Part shown: positions 33,375-46,530 of the stretch, one piece after another
Position numbering within the stretch: position 1 is the stretch's first letter
Layout of the letters: the number at the start of each line of letters is the position of its first letter
DNA from: Carya illinoinensis
Taxonomy: Eukaryota > Streptophyta > Magnoliopsida > Fagales > Juglandaceae
Reading direction: 5' to 3'
Length of the DNA: 64,000 nt
NCBI RefSeq assembly: GCF_018687715.1
Contig: NC_056753.1
Location: 16,133,501-16,197,500, forward strand
Made by a program: the position numbers and the translations under genes
Notes under the pieces: generated by a model
Told to the model about the DNA's origin: nothing
The model's database searches: none
The model's input: the letters and a program-made list of their open reading frames with translations, nothing else

Positions 33375-33750
33375 CATATAACAAACGTGTCTAAGAGAAA
33401 TCAAAATAATGTTGTTGCTGCTACAAAAATACAAGATAGTCAGACAACAAGATTAATTTGGACAAATAAAATGCTAGAGTATTAAGTAGATCTATGTGTT
33501 AGTGATTATGCCAATAATTGTCTAGGAACCCATTTTAATAAGGTAGGGTAGAAAAATGTGGTTAATAAGTTTAGCGATAAGATTGGGAAATAATTTTGTC
33601 ATAAACAACTTAAAAACAAGTTGGATAATTTAAAAAATAATTGGAACATTTGGGTAAAACTAGTTGGAAAGGAAACTTGCCTTGGATGGGATCCAGTGAG
33701 AAAGACAAATGATGCTACAGATGAGTGGTGGGCAAAAAAGTTATTGGTAC
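33375..33750 (+). pseudogene. MYB/SANT-like protein gene of a PIF/Harbinger element, first part
   Basis: The translation gives a trihelix-like MYB/SANT domain with spaced Trp residues: …RLIWTNKMLEY, a stop, VDLCVSDYANNCLGTHF, then …KQLKNKLDNLKNNWNIWVKL, then GWDPVRKTNDATDEWWAKK. This matches the Myb_DNA-bind_3 family (L10-interacting MYB domain proteins), which includes the MYB-like second protein of PIF/Harbinger transposons. At least three in-frame stops are present, one replacing a conserved Trp (TAG). The gene is cut at 33750 by the gypsy insertion and resumes after it. Confidence 0.75.
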
Positions 33751-36026
33751 TGTGACACCCCTAAATCCCCACGCACGGATAAGGGAAAATCGAAACGTCC
33801 GGATGGTGACATTGCGGATCACCACCCTATCGACGAGTGCTAAGTGTCTGTATAAGCAACAAATGTGCACGAGAAACATGCAGCGGATAACAAAGTCATA
33901 TAACTAAGTACTAGAATTTTTTTAGTTTAAATACAAAGCTGTTCAAAACATATATAATAAAATATTACAAAACACAAATATAGATTCAAACCAAACTATA
34001 AGCTTAAACTTCAACTCAAAACTTCGGCGGAGCCGCATCTTCGGGCTCAGCCTCATTCTCTTCCTCGAACTCTGCACCAAAATCTACGGAACCAAAAATG
34101 GTGTTGCAGGTAAGTAAAATCCAAACACCACTAGATAAACACATATAAAACTCAAACAATATGCATGAAAGAAAAGCCAATGTACATGTCCCATAAAACT
34201 ATATTTTTCCACGCACGCCAAAAATCCCATTTGGCCCAAAAAACATATTACTTTCCAAAATTTGCCAAAAGTCACATTTGGCCCAAAAACATAACCTTTC
34301 CAAATATCACGCCAAAAGTCACATTTGGCCCATATCCAACTCAATCCATTAACCAATTAATCCATATGCACCATGACCTCCCCTAGGGGTCATCCGCACA
34401 CCCTGACCCCTGTACCACACCGCAGGTAACGACCACGCGTGTGACACCTAAACGAGCGATGCCCAGTTCCGCGCCCCGCGCGTTCGTAGCCAAGCATCCT
34501 CTAGCCTTCGCCAGCGAAGGGCCATGTAGTCGGTGCGTAGAGCGATGCCCAGTTTTACGCCCTGCACGTTTGTAGCCAAACATCCTCTAGCCCCAGCTCC
34601 CGTTGTCGCCCAGGGATAACTCAGGGGACATCACTCAGTATATTACGCTCCCGAGTGACCAGAGGAGCTCTACCGAGATAATAACCCATCCCGGCTTGGG
34701 CTCGTGAGACACACGCACCTGAAAATCCATTAACGCTAACAAAACATGATTTTCTTAATTAAAATAAAATACACATGTATGCAATATGTAACACATGCCT
34801 CATGGCACAAATAACCAACCAATCACAAACAGCCAAAACCAAGCACTCTGTCCTCAATCCATCAGACCCCCGAACTTCTCGGACTTAGTCCAGAATCAAC
34901 CAACCAGCAGATAAATAAATATTGTAAGAGCATAATAAATTTAAATCTAAAAGTAGAGTTTGGAAAATACTTACAGTGCTATACGGTATTTTCGAAAGCT
35001 CGCGTCGTTGCAAATGGCGGAGGAAAAGCAATGTAACAGTATATTTTATACTGTTGCCGTGGGTAATAAATTACCCACTTTCGAATGGGAACAAACCAAG
35101 GCACAAAATTGATAGGGAAAGGTCTTGAGATATTTATGAAACTAAAGGAAACGAGTTTTGGCCGTGGGTGGTGATGGAAACGGCTGAGGAAGAGGAAAAA
35201 GGCCAAATCGGAGTTGAGTTTGTGGGAGCTACTCCGGCAATAGATCGAGGTCGGAAATGGGTGGGTTAGGTCAGCAAGAGGTAGAGGAAGAAGATGTGAA
35301 GAGATGGTGGCCGGAGGTGGTGCGACGGCGTTGGAATCAGTGAAAAATCGTGTGGCTTAGAGGAGCTCGTGGTAGCTAGCGGTGGCTCGAATGGAGGTGA
35401 AACTTGGTGGGGATGTTCACCGATGAGAGGGGAAGAAAACTAGGTGGGTGGTGTAGGCCACGCCGCTGGCGAGCGGTGGTTCTGGGCTGCGAAAGCAACC
35501 GGCGACAGGGGAGAAAAACAGGGCTGGTGCCGTGACTTCCAGCCGTGTGTGGTGGCTAACGGCTGGTCCGATGGCTCTGAAAATTGGTGGGGATGATCTC
35601 TGGTGGGAGGGGAAGAAAATGGTGGGGGTGGTGCACTACACGGCAGCCGAACGATGGAGAACCGGGTGGTCAAAGGGGCGGCGACGGAAAGGAGAGGGAG
35701 AAGAGGGCTGTGCGGGGAGAGAGAAAACAAGGAAGAAAAGAAGAAGAAAAAGAAAGAAAGGAAAGAAAAGAAGAAAAAGAAAAGGAAAAAGGGAAAAAGA
35801 AAAAGAGAGAAGAAAAGAAATGTGGTCCAATCCTCACTCTGAAAACTAAAAATCGATCTGCCGGAAACGATATTAAAAACCGTAAAACGACTAAAATAAA
35901 TTAAACACCACATCAAATAAATTGAAACCAATTTAAAATACAATAATTTAAAATAAATAAACTAATATATTAATTAAATTAAAAATAACCCTTCAGTGAA
36001 AATACACGTAAAAGCGGGTCATCACA
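33751..36026 (-). repeat. 3' LTR of the gag-only gypsy element
   Basis: It starts TGTGACACCC and ends GGGTCATCACA on the plus strand. It contains hairpins at 34217-34235, 34264-34282 and 34312-34330, the acidic mini-ORF near 34025-34090, and a long purine tract at 35700-35830. Confidence 0.88.
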
Positions 36027-36045
36027 TCTTCCCCCCCTTAAAAAC
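36027..36045 (-). other. Polypurine tract
   Basis: The plus strand shows TCTTCCCCCCCTT, so the minus strand reads AAGGGGGGGAAGA directly before the 3' LTR start TGTGATGACC. This is a plus-strand primer site and fixes the element's orientation. Confidence 0.8.
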
Positions 36046-38110
36046 AAATTTTGTCCTCGAAATTTGCAAGATCAAACACCAGCGCCAAAGATACAGGATA
36101 CAACTCCCAACAAATCCAATGATTATTATCTTCATACTATAAATAACTAATATTAACGACGTCTCTGCTTTACCTTCCAAACTTTCATCCCATTCCAACT
36201 TTGGTAACCTAATAGCCACTTCCAAAGTTAGCCATCCATAAACCAAACTGCACGACCAAATGATTAATCTTCCATTAAAACATCGAATCACTACTAATTC
36301 TTCAAAATCAATACAAATTTTAAACTTCTAAGAATCTCCAAAAATCATGCTTTCGCGCGCACTCTGATAACTCACCAAAATACATAAAGGCTATATCCTC
36401 AAAAATTAATATCATGAAGAACAAGCTCAATCCACATCTAATCACAAGAAAACTTTTACCATATTTCCATAGAGAATCATATACTTACAAAAACCACAAA
36501 TCTCCACTCATTCCTCAGTTGGCCATCGCTGCCCTAAACGAAAACCAACATTCCGCAAAAATACATCCATTGATTGATGACGGAAACCAGTACTAATCAA
36601 CCGCCAGGCCCCAATTTGAAAACACATAGCATCATCCCAAAATTCACCTGTCTCTTCTAAAGATAAGGAACATCTCCAAAAGGCCCAAGTCCTTCCCAGC
36701 CAACCAACGAGAATGCCTATAACCTCTATCCGATATCCCACGTTTCAAGCTCATAACCTATATTATGAATAACATCTAATCTTGCAATAACTAACTCACT
36801 ATAAACTATCATTGACTTCACCTAGACATAATCGAAACACTCTTGGTAACTCACCCACCTACTTGTACTCTCAAAAATTTTAGTTTTAACACAACTAATT
36901 CCTTTAATAGCACTTCACAAAGAAATCTCAGGACAGGCCATATTGTTTAAATTTTCAATCCATCAAAAACTATTAAACAACATTCAAGGATCTTACTTCT
37001 TTATTACTTCATACATATGATTATGCTACCCACCGTTGATGCACAAGTTTCAACTTCCAAGATTTATTACTTCATACACCACACATGGTGACCTAACGAT
37101 CTCTTTTCAAGTTAAATAACCATATCCCCAATTCTCCCAACTAGATACTTGATCTCCAAAGAAACGTATAGCCTCACCAATTTAAATTCCTATGACTTCA
37201 AGTCGCGATTAATTCTCAAGATAAACACAACCATCGTTTCAAACCATCTTCCCAAAAGTCTACGGATCGTATAGCCTCAAATTCAATCGTATTTAATACC
37301 AATACAAAATCTACTATTTCCAACACCCTGATGGACCTATATCTTTCGAATCGATAGAATTATTTCCTAAAATCTGCCACTATAACCTCGAGTTGACAAT
37401 AATTATTTTCTAAATTAGCTCGATATCTTCAATTCTCAAAGAAATCTACTCTAGAAAATTTTCATATCAATAACTCAACTCTAATCAACTCCATTTTAAT
37501 GGTTACAAACTAATCACTCACTAGAGTAGATCAAGCTGCAGCACTAAGTTTGTAAAACTAAAAACTCAATTCTTATTATAAATCAGTCCTTCAATTCTGC
37601 AATTCTAAAACCTTAAATCAAATAAGAATCATCTTCCGGAACTTCTAAGATCAAAGAACTGACATCCCATAATAGAACGATCGACTCCCAAATCTTTCAA
37701 ATTCTAAAACATCAATAGATAATAAATCATTTTCTGAAATTCTCAAGATTGGTGGCTTTAATCCAAAACATTCCTCTTAACAGCTTGTAAAATCTAAAGC
37801 CACAATTGCCACCAATTTACAATTCGAAATTTAATTATTCCCACCCAAAGCTTGTCGAACCTAACACCTTAATTACTAAACTTATTTTCCTAAAATCTAT
37901 AAGGCCCCAAACTTTAAAACTTTGCTGAAATTTCATAAAATCTAACATCGAAATTTGTTGAACTTATAACCTACTACGCTATAGACCATTTCATAAACTC
38001 CACGAAACCAAAGAACTCAATTATTCTACTTCCCTAAAAGATCACCCAGATAATGCCATTCTTTCCAAGTCTCGATAATATCTATAAAAAAACAAACCAC
38101 ACAAGGCATT
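36046..38110 (-). other. Non-coding interior of the gypsy element
   Basis: About 2 kb of C/A/T-rich DNA with no reading frame of retrotransposon type on either strand, between gag and the 3' LTR. It occupies the place where pol would be. Confidence 0.6.
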
Positions 38111-38122
38111 CATCACTAAAGA

Positions 38123-38856
38123 TTAGATTAGACCCTTACCTGCCATGACTCCAGCATTCTGAGTTGCTGGTGCCTCATCATCAACATCTCCGGGTGTAAC
38201 AGCATAAACCCGGGCTTGCACTGCTTGTCTTGGATTTGTTCTTCCACCATGTCTACCTCCACGGCTTCCTTGAACTCTGATGGGGCACTCACAAGCAATA
38301 TATTCCACTTGGCCTCATCGGTAACATTGGGGTCCACCACTCAGTCGACACTCGCCCTCATGAGCTCTATTACAAATTCCACAAATTGGTACCCGTCCTC
38401 CCATACAAACACCTGAGGACGCTTGTGGTTGGGTCTCGGTCCGCTGAACAAATTTTTGAGGCGAACCCGAGCTACTTCCTTCAAAAGAAAAACTCTGCCT
38501 CTTATGTCCTAGAGAGGAGCCCATACTCAAACTATTCTCTCGCTCCACAAGAGTGGCCACATCCACTAAATCCTGAAAAGTGGATATCTGATGGCTGACC
38601 ACCATACGGCATATATCAGGATGTAGACCCTCATGGAAACGCTCGGCTCGCATTTCCTCTGTGGCGATGAGGTGGGGAGCAAATCACCCAAGTTCTATAA
38701 ATCTCCAGGAGTACTGTTCCACGGTCATGCCTCCTTGGACCAAGCTTGAGAACTCACTTGCTTTTTGCAGCCTCATGAAAGAGGGAAAGAAGCGATCATT
38801 AAATTCTTTCTTAAAGCGCTGCCAGGTCACAGCGGCAAAAGACCCCAAACCTTAAA
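38123..38856 (-). pseudogene. Truncated gag gene with a destroyed zinc knuckle
   Basis: One minus-strand frame reads AVTWQRFKKEF, then LVQGGMTVEQYSWRFIELG, a TGA stop, then FAPHLIATEEMRAERFHEGL, and on through LVEREN to a basic C-terminus. This is the retrotransposon gag domain (PF03732) of Ty3/gypsy. A second in-frame TGA replaces the second Cys of the CCHC knuckle (CYR, stop, GQVEYIACECP), and its His is Tyr. The N-terminal third of gag is missing where the frame meets the LTR. Gag would build the particle and bind RNA; this copy cannot. Confidence 0.85.
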
Positions 38857-38871
38857 TAAAATTCCCTTAAA

Positions 38872-41128
38872 CATATCCCCACGCACGGATACGAAAAAAT
38901 TGAGACATCTGGATGGTGACATCGCGGGTCATCACCCTATCGACGAGTGCCAAGTGTGTGTATAAGCAACAAATGTGCACGAGAAACACTCAGCGGATAA
39001 CAAAGTCATATAACTAAGTACCAGAATTTTTTTAGTTTAAATACAAAGCTGTTCAAAACATACATAATAAAATATTACAAAACAAAAATATAGATGCAAA
39101 CCAAACTACAAGCTTAAACTTCAACTCAAAACTCCGGCGGAGCCGCATCCTCAGGCTCAGCCTCCTCCTCTTCCTCGAACTCTGCACCAAAATCTACGGA
39201 ACCAAAAATGGTGCCGCAGGTAAGTAAAATCCAAACACCACTAGATAAAAACATATAAACTCAAACAATATGCATGAAAGAAAAGCCAATGCACATGTCC
39301 CATAAAAGCATATTTTTCCACACACGCGAAAAATCCATTTGGCCCCAAAAACATATTACTTTCCAAAACTCGCCAAAAGTCACATTTGGCCCAAAAACAT
39401 AACCTTTCCAAATATCACGCCAAAAGTCACATTTGGCCCATATCCAACTCAATCCATTAACCAATTAATCCGTATGCACTATGACCTCCCCTAGGGGTCA
39501 TCTACACACTCTGGCTCCTGTGCCACACTGCAGGTAACGACCACGCGTGTGACACCTAAACGAGCGATGCCCAGTTCGGCACCCTGCGCGTTCGTAGCTA
39601 AGCATCCTCTAGCCCTCGCCAGCGAAGGGCCATGTAGTCGGTGCGTAAAGCGATGCCCAGTTCCGCGCCTGGCGCTTTCGTAGCCAAGCATCCTCTAGCC
39701 CCCGCTCCCGTAGTCACCCAGCGACAACCCAGGGGATGTCACTCTGTATATTATGCTCCCGAGTGACCAGAGGAGCTCCACCGAGATAATAACCCATCCC
39801 GGCTTGGGCTCGTGAGACACATGCACTCGAAAATCCATTTACGCCAATAAAACATGATTTTCTCAATTAAAATAAAATACACATGTATGTAATATGTAAC
39901 GCACACCTCATGGCACAAATAACCAACCAATCACAAACAACCAAAACCAAGCACTCCATCCTCAATCCATCAGACCCCCAAACTCCTCGGACTCAGTCAG
40001 GAATCAACTAACCAGCAGATAAATAAATATTGTAAGAGCATAATACATTTAAATCTAAAAGTAGAGTTTGAAAAATACTTACAACACTATACGGTATTTT
40101 TTGAAAGCTTGCGGCATTGCAAACGGCAGAGGAAAAGTAACGTAACAATATATTTTACACTGTTGCCGTGGGTAATAAATTACCCACTTTTGAACGGGAA
40201 CAAACCAAGGCACGAAATTGATAGGAAAAGGTCTTGAGATATTTATGAAGATAAAGGAAATGAGTTTTGGCCGTGGGTGGTGGTGGAAACGGCGGAGGAA
40301 GTGGGAAAAGGCCAAATCGGAGTTGAGCTCGTGGGAGCTACTCCGGTAAAGGATCGAGGCCAGAAATGGGTGGGTTAGGTCGGTAAGAGGTAGGGGAAGA
40401 AGCTGTGAAGAGATGGTGGCCAATTGTGGTGCGACGGCGCTAGAATCGGTGAAAAACCGTGTGGCTTGGAGGAGCTCGTGGTGGCTAACAGTGGCTCGGA
40501 TGGAGGTGAAACTTGGTGGGGATGTTCACCGGTGAGAGGAGAAGAAAACTGGGTGGGTGATGTAGGCCACACCACCGACGAGCGGCGGTTCTGGGCTGCG
40601 AAAGCAACCGGGGGAGAAAAACAGGGCTGGTGCCTTGACTTCCAGCCTTGCGTGGCGGCTAACGGCTGGTTCGATGGCTCTGAAAATTGGTGGGGATGAT
40701 CTCTGTGGAAGGGGAAGAGAATGGTGGGGGTGGTGCACTACACGGCAGTCGGACGGAGGAGAACCGGGCGGTCAAAGGGGCGGCGACGGAAAGGAGAGGG
40801 AGAAAAGGGCTGTGCGGGGAGAGAGAAAATTGGGAAGAAAAGAAGAAGAAAAAGAAAGAAAGGAAAGAAAAGAAGAAAAAGAAAAGGAAAAAGGGAAAAA
40901 GAAAAAGAGAAAAGAAAAGAAATGAGGTCCAATCCTCACTCCGGAAACCAAAAACCGATCTGCCGAAAATGATATTTAAAACCGTAAAACGACTAAAATA
41001 AATTAAACACTACATCAAATAAATTGAAACCAATTTAAAATACAATAATTGAAAATAAATAAACCAATATATTAATTAAATTAAAAACAACCATTTAGTG
41101 AAAATACACGTAAAAGCGGGTCATCACA
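38872..41128 (-). repeat. 5' LTR of the gag-only gypsy element, inner end lost
   Basis: It aligns with the 3' LTR from 'tccccacgcacgg' onward but lacks the terminal roughly 20 bases next to gag. Its outer end (GGGTCATCACA at 41128) is intact. It has the same hairpins (about 39328-39440), mini-ORF (about 39130-39200) and purine tract (40800-40930). Confidence 0.85.
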
Positions 41129-41207
41129 GATACTATATTTTCACCTATTTATTTGCTTTTATACAATCAATTAATATTTACTATTATTGTTTACATTGCA
41201 CATACAG

Positions 41208-41700
41208 GTAATTCCAAAAGCAGCTAAGTTTCGAAATGTAGGTTTGGCTCATATTTCCAAGTTGGATTTAATGTTTAGGGGTACAACTGAAACTGGTGAG
41301 AGAGCTTGGGCACCTCTAGATTAGGTTTTGAAGATACAATAAGATGTTATTAGTATAATGATGTAAGCATGAAACTAGAGGAGATTGATGACTCGGATGA
41401 CAAACATGATGATATTCAGACTAATTTAGAGACTCAGACGAAAGAAAATAAATGAGTTAGTCCTGCAGTTCAAGATAGGAAAAGGGAAAAAGAAATTCAA
41501 ATATTGGATTAACATTTCACAAAGGGAAAAAGAAATTCAAATATTGGATTAACATTTCACACGTCTTTTTGATGTGCTTGAAAAGTAGATTACAACATTA
41601 TCCTCTGATAAATCTGGTCGTAGCATTGACGAGGTTATGACTGTTCTACGCGAGTTAGTTGAGATAGAAAATGACTGAGATTTTTAGCGAGGCACTCCTT
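41208..41700 (+). pseudogene. MYB/SANT-like protein gene, second part
   Basis: After an acceptor-like CATACAG, the frame reads VIPKAAKFRNVGLAHISKLD, then LMFRGTTETGERAWAPLD. This is the segment that follows the MYB domain in L10-interacting MYB-like proteins. An acidic stretch and a worn C-terminal part (…SIDEVMTVLRELVEIEND…) follow, with several stops. It is the downstream half of the gene broken at 33750. A 44-base tandem duplication (41476-41564) disrupts the middle. Confidence 0.65.
41476..41564. repeat. 44-bp tandem duplication
   Basis: The segment beginning 'aaagggaaaaagaaattc' and ending 'taacatttcaca' occurs twice in a row inside the MYB pseudogene. Confidence 0.85.
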
Positions 41701-43562
41701 TCAAAATCACATAGACAAATGTTTATTGCCTCAAAGAACCTAACATTTTAGGTTGATTTTATCAAACAAATGAAAAATAAATTAGTCAATATTGACTATC
41801 GTGAAGTCATATAAGGTTTCATTATTACTTTCTTTTCCGAATGATTTGTAATGAACTATTTCAGAGGTTGTTGAAGCTTAATTTTTTTATTATATTTTTG
41901 GGTGAATTTTGATAACATTTTTTTAGTGAAGCTTGTTCTTAAGCATTGCATCTTTATTTTTATTTTTATTTTTTTTACATGTAACGCTTGTCCTTATGGT
42001 GGAACTTTAGAAAATAGTTTTAGAAAGCGAGATGAGAATTACTGACTTTTTAAAACTTTTCATTCCCTTCTTAGGATATAAAAGACTCTACAGTTAAAAG
42101 CTAAAAACTTGCATTTACAGATCTAAGAAAGGGTTTTGTAGTGGAAATCATTAAATTAAAGGCTTAGGCAAAAATTTGTTTCATATATCTCACAAAAAGG
42201 CTTAGGCTTCCATCACCTTTTTCATTGGCCATGTCTGTCCTGACGCTTCATCTTCATTTCATTCCTAGGTAGGGCACATATAAAAACAAAATGAGTCGAA
42301 TATTCAGTAAGCATTACTTCATACTGTAAAAATATAAAAACATAAGTTTCATTCATGCATTCTCACTCATATACATACAAGGTGGGGTTTTTCTTTTAAA
42401 AAGGTTTTCATTCCTCAAAACATTTCCCACCTTATACTTTCCTTCATAAAGCTAAAACGCTTCATGCATATAATTAATCTTATTACTTTTCCTCTGGCCT
42501 GTACACACTATTACGCCCAATGTGTTGGGTTAGCAATTTTTTGGACCTGATTCTGCCTGTGGCCATTGGTTAGGAATCCCTCAGGCAGGGGGCAGCACTG
42601 GGTGCACTACTAGTACTACTTATACGGTTTTACAACCTGCCATGTCCTTTGGTACCATTATTCATGCATCAGTCACGACTATTACATAGTTTCATACATT
42701 AAAACATTCATTTAGTTTCATACATTAAAACATTCATTTTTTTTTTCAGTCATTTCCTTTTCTTTCCTTTCATTCATTCCTTCACCAATTCATTTCATTT
42801 CATAAAACATTTTTTCATAATGTAAAGCATAAAACCTCGTCATCCATTTCACAAAACATACATACAATAAATATTACGTATAGCATCCATTCACATGCAT
42901 ATAACTATTCTTTTAGAGTAAGAATATCTTGCTTTATCCACTTCTTGCTATGAGAAATACCTTGGCTTGCTTGCTCTTGTTGGAAACTCAAGGTTTCGAG
43001 CTTTCAAAGGAATCTTAGATAGAGTAAGCTACTCTCACAAGCAGGGAAGGAGATTCTCTTAAAGGCTGTTATACAAGCCCTTCTACATAATGTATGGGGG
43101 TCTTTAAATTGCCTAAAGCCCTTCTAACAGAAGAGTAAAGTTCACTGGGTTTCTTAGCAACAAATGGGGAAAGCTAAGTTTGTTGGAGGCTTAGGATTTA
43201 GAGATTTGGAAAGCTTTGACTTGGCTTTATGGGCTAAACAAGGATGGAGGTTCCTACAACATCCTAATTCTCTGGCTTCATAGGTTCCGAAAAGGAAGTA
43301 CTTTCCATCTACTGATTTCTTTCATGCCAAGGTGGGTTCGAGGCCATCATTTATGTGGAGGAGTATCTGTGCTGCTAGGAACTTAGTTGAGAAAAGGGTC
43401 CTTTAGAGGATTGGTAATGGAGTAGATACTTCAATCTCAAATGATAGGTGCTTACCTATTCCTACTAGCTACAAGGTTCAGTCACCAATTAACTACTTAG
43501 TAGAATTTGCAAGGGTGGCAGATCTTATAGATGATGAAGCCAAGCAATAGAAGAAGGAGACG

Positions 43563-44129
43563 GTGGCTACTGTGTTTAAGGAAGATGAAGCTGCTATTAT
43601 TCACAAAATTCCTATCAGCTCATTTGGCTCGAGAGATAGATTGATATGGTTGGGTACCAAAGATGGATCCTTTTCAGTAAAGAGTGCCTATTACCTACAA
43701 AGGGAGATTGTCAACATGCCTAAAGGTCCGACATACTTTGGGACTAATATGCACTTAGAGTGGACCTCACGTTGGAAGTTTAGAATTCCCAATGCCACAA
43801 AAGTTTTTCTTCAGAGAGCATGCCTTGAATCTTTGCCAACAAGCTTAAATCTCTTCAAGAAAAAGGTTATTGAATCACCTTCGTGCCCCATTTGCCTAAG
43901 GGAAGAAGAAAAAGTGTCTCATGCTTTGATGAACTGTGTCTTTGCAATGGATGTATGGAGTCAAGGGCCAAAAGTGATCAACAAAATCTCTATTAGGTTA
44001 GGTAGCTTCAGAGAGTTGGTTGAGAGGCTAATTTCAATATGTGATCAGGAAGCTATGGACATGTTTGCAGTTGCAGCTAGGAGTATATGGAATAGAAGAA
44101 ATCAATTCATTTTTTTAGAGCTCTTTTGA
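43563..44129 (+). pseudogene. LINE reverse transcriptase zinc-binding domain
   Basis: The 188-codon open piece reads DGSFSVKSAYYLQREI early on, then SRWKFRIPNATKVFLQRA and CPICLREEEKVSHALMNC, ending …ARSIWNRRNQFIF. The pattern CPIC…E…SHALMNC is the zf-RVT domain (PF13966), which sits after the reverse transcriptase in plant L1 ORF2. Upstream frames are full of stops, so this is a relic. Confidence 0.85.
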
Positions 44130-44214
44130 TCATCCTTTTGTTCTAACTAGCAAGGCTAAGGAACTGGTTGCCCAGTATCAATTTGTCCAGCTTGGTTCAA
44201 AAGCCACCTCTAGT

Positions 44215-44480
44215 GTGTCAATAGTAGACTATACGAGTTGGTCTCCACCTCCATTTGGTCAAGTCAAGATAAATTGGGATGTTGCCTTATTTGAGGCTAA
44301 GGGAGGAGCAGCATATGGTATTGTTGCTAGGAATCATAAGGGTCGGGTTCTTGCTACTAAGAAGATTTCAAGGGCTAGTTTCTTTGATCCTCAGCTGGCA
44401 GAGTCTTAAGGAGCCTTTTATGCTACTGGCTTGGCACTTGAAATGGGGTTGAAATAAGTTTTTCTGGAAGATGATTCATG
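44215..44480 (+). pseudogene. LINE RNase H-like domain remnant
   Basis: It reads FGQVKINWDVALF, then GGAAYGIVARNHKGRVLA and SFFDPQLAES, then a stop and GAFYATGLALEMGL. This is the plant LINE RNase H-like domain (RVT_3), broken by a stop between the strands carrying its acidic residues. Confidence 0.75.
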
Positions 44481-44999
44481 ACAAGTTGTTCTTGGTCTTC
44501 AACAACAAAGGGCACAAATGTGATAGAGTTAGAATGATCCTTAGTGATACTAAGTTTCAACTTTTAAACCTTCATAGTTGGAGAGTTGGTTTTGTTAAAA
44601 AATGTGGCAATGAATTTTGCTCATAATCTTGCTAAGGCATCTTTAGAGTTAGAACAAGATGCTGTTGAGTTGGTTATTCATCTAGATTGTATGCAGGCCT
44701 CTGCTATTTGTTTAAGTTAATGAAGTTCATCTTTTCCTTTCAAAAAAGAAAAAAACTATTCTTTTGGGTGCATAAAAAGGGGCTGCCAAAGAATGCCATT
44801 AGTTACATATATTTAAACATTTATACCTTAGCGTAGTTTCATAAAGCATTCTTTCATTCTAAGAAAACTTTTTTCTTTTCATTTCATACAAGAACATTTT
44901 CTTATAAAAGCATTTTATAAAACATTCATTATCATTTTTATAATTTTAGAAAACTCTAAAAGAGCATGAATGTAATACTTATTTGGATTTCATGTTATG

Positions 45000-46530
45000 C
45001 ACATTTCATCCAGTTTATTCATATGCATGTTAGATGGCAACGTACATGCATTCACGACCTCACATCATTTCCTTTCTATTTGTGATAGATCATTAACTGT
45101 AGGATTTGCATAATACAACTATCCTTAACTCTTAGTCCATTCTTTTCCAAATGGCCTTAATCTCCAATTGGTTCATTACTTAGACTTCCCCTACTTAGAC
45201 TAGTCATCATCCAATTAATCTCCTTCAACTATTTACTCGCACGCTTCTTCATGACATCCATAATTGTGCAAACTTTCACCTCTAGGTATTCATAATATCC
45301 ATTCATTTCACTTACACATGTCATCATCGAAACCTTGAAGTATAACCCCTTGCCATAAATCTTAGGCCTAGACTATGAATCTAGAAATCCTAACTTCATT
45401 TTCTAACTAATAAAGTGAGCTCCTATGCTTTGCTTAAATCCAAACCATCACTCAAAAAGCTTTAGGAATTTGTCCCATTTCACTATACAATCCAACTGCA
45501 CTTACAATACCAGTCCTTAAATAATGCCCTTCCCCCAACATAATCCAATCTGACACCAATCCAAGTCCCAATTCACTTCCTCACCTATAAATGCATAACA
45601 CAAGCCAACCAAGCATACCTGTATCATACCCCTTTATCACCTAAGATCAATATATAATCAATTTAAGTATCCAAAAATTCCATCCATACACAATACATTC
45701 AAGACATACAAATTGGTCTATTTAGAAACCAACATCATCATCATGCTTTACAAGCTCACTACAACTCCATCATTTAATCCCAACACTCCAAACAAATCCA
45801 TCTCCATCCCAATTCCATACATTCACATCAATCATCTCAAAATAGTTCAAGTAGGTAGCAAAATCCACGATCAAGCATAACCATGTAACCTACAAGCCAC
45901 TCACATACTCAACATCTAAAGCAAATAGATCCAAGATTAAACTTAAAATCCGTCCATATCATAAACTTTTGCATACTTAACTTAACATACACTAACACAA
46001 TCAAAATCATAAAACTTAATAAGCTTCATATACATCCACAACAAATTATAACTCAACACAACACACATACTCCATAACAAACTCCTAATCTATATATCGC
46101 TTCTTTATAGTTTATCACAACCAACACCTTCAACACAAGCAAATCTGTCAAATTCATATACCACATAGCCCTCATGTACATTCAAATAATAAACCATTGC
46201 ATTTAGGTAAAAACCAAGAAATCCTTCAACTAAATCCATACACACATAAATTAAACTCTTCATCCATTTAGACTCCATATACTACAACCAATACCAAAAC
46301 ACATGCTAAATACATAGCTCATTTAAACTATACAATAAACAACCAACAAAACACCATACTTAAAAAATCTCTATTCTTCATTTACCACTCCATTTCAATC
46401 CTAACCACGTCTCACTTCTTCCTAGTCTATCACAATCAACATAGTCAATCTATATGTAAAATCTATCAATAATTCAACTCCATATCACACACATCCAATC
46501 ATATAAACAATCCATAAAAAATCTAGAGGT
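45000..46530. other. Non-coding interior of the long LTR-like unit
   Basis: C/A-rich DNA with frequent stops in all frames. No feature recognised. Confidence 0.45.

Larger units (their letters stand above)
33751..41128 (-). mobile_element. Gag-only Ty3/gypsy retrotransposon (7.4 kb, long LTRs)
   Basis: LTRs are at 33751-36026 and about 38872-41128, in the same orientation as the two solo LTRs. Flanks are GGTAC (33746-33750) and GATAC (41129-41133), a duplication with one mismatch. On the minus strand the order is LTR, truncated gag, about 2.1 kb without coding, purine tract, LTR. There is no protease, reverse transcriptase or integrase, so it resembles the TR-GAG class of non-autonomous elements or an internally deleted copy. 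The inner end of the 5' LTR, the primer site and the gag N-terminus are missing at about 38856-38872. Confidence 0.85.
42915..44753 (+). mobile_element. 5'-truncated L1-type LINE
   Basis: The insertion is flanked by AACTATTCTTTT at 42903-42914 and 44754-44765, a 12-base duplication, and ends in an A-rich tail (CAAAAAAGAAAAA). Copy 2 of the host unit lacks it at the same place. The content is decayed ORF2: the end of reverse transcriptase (YEKYLGLPALV-like), a zinc-binding domain and part of RNase H. The 5' truncation fits target-primed reverse transcription. Confidence 0.85.
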
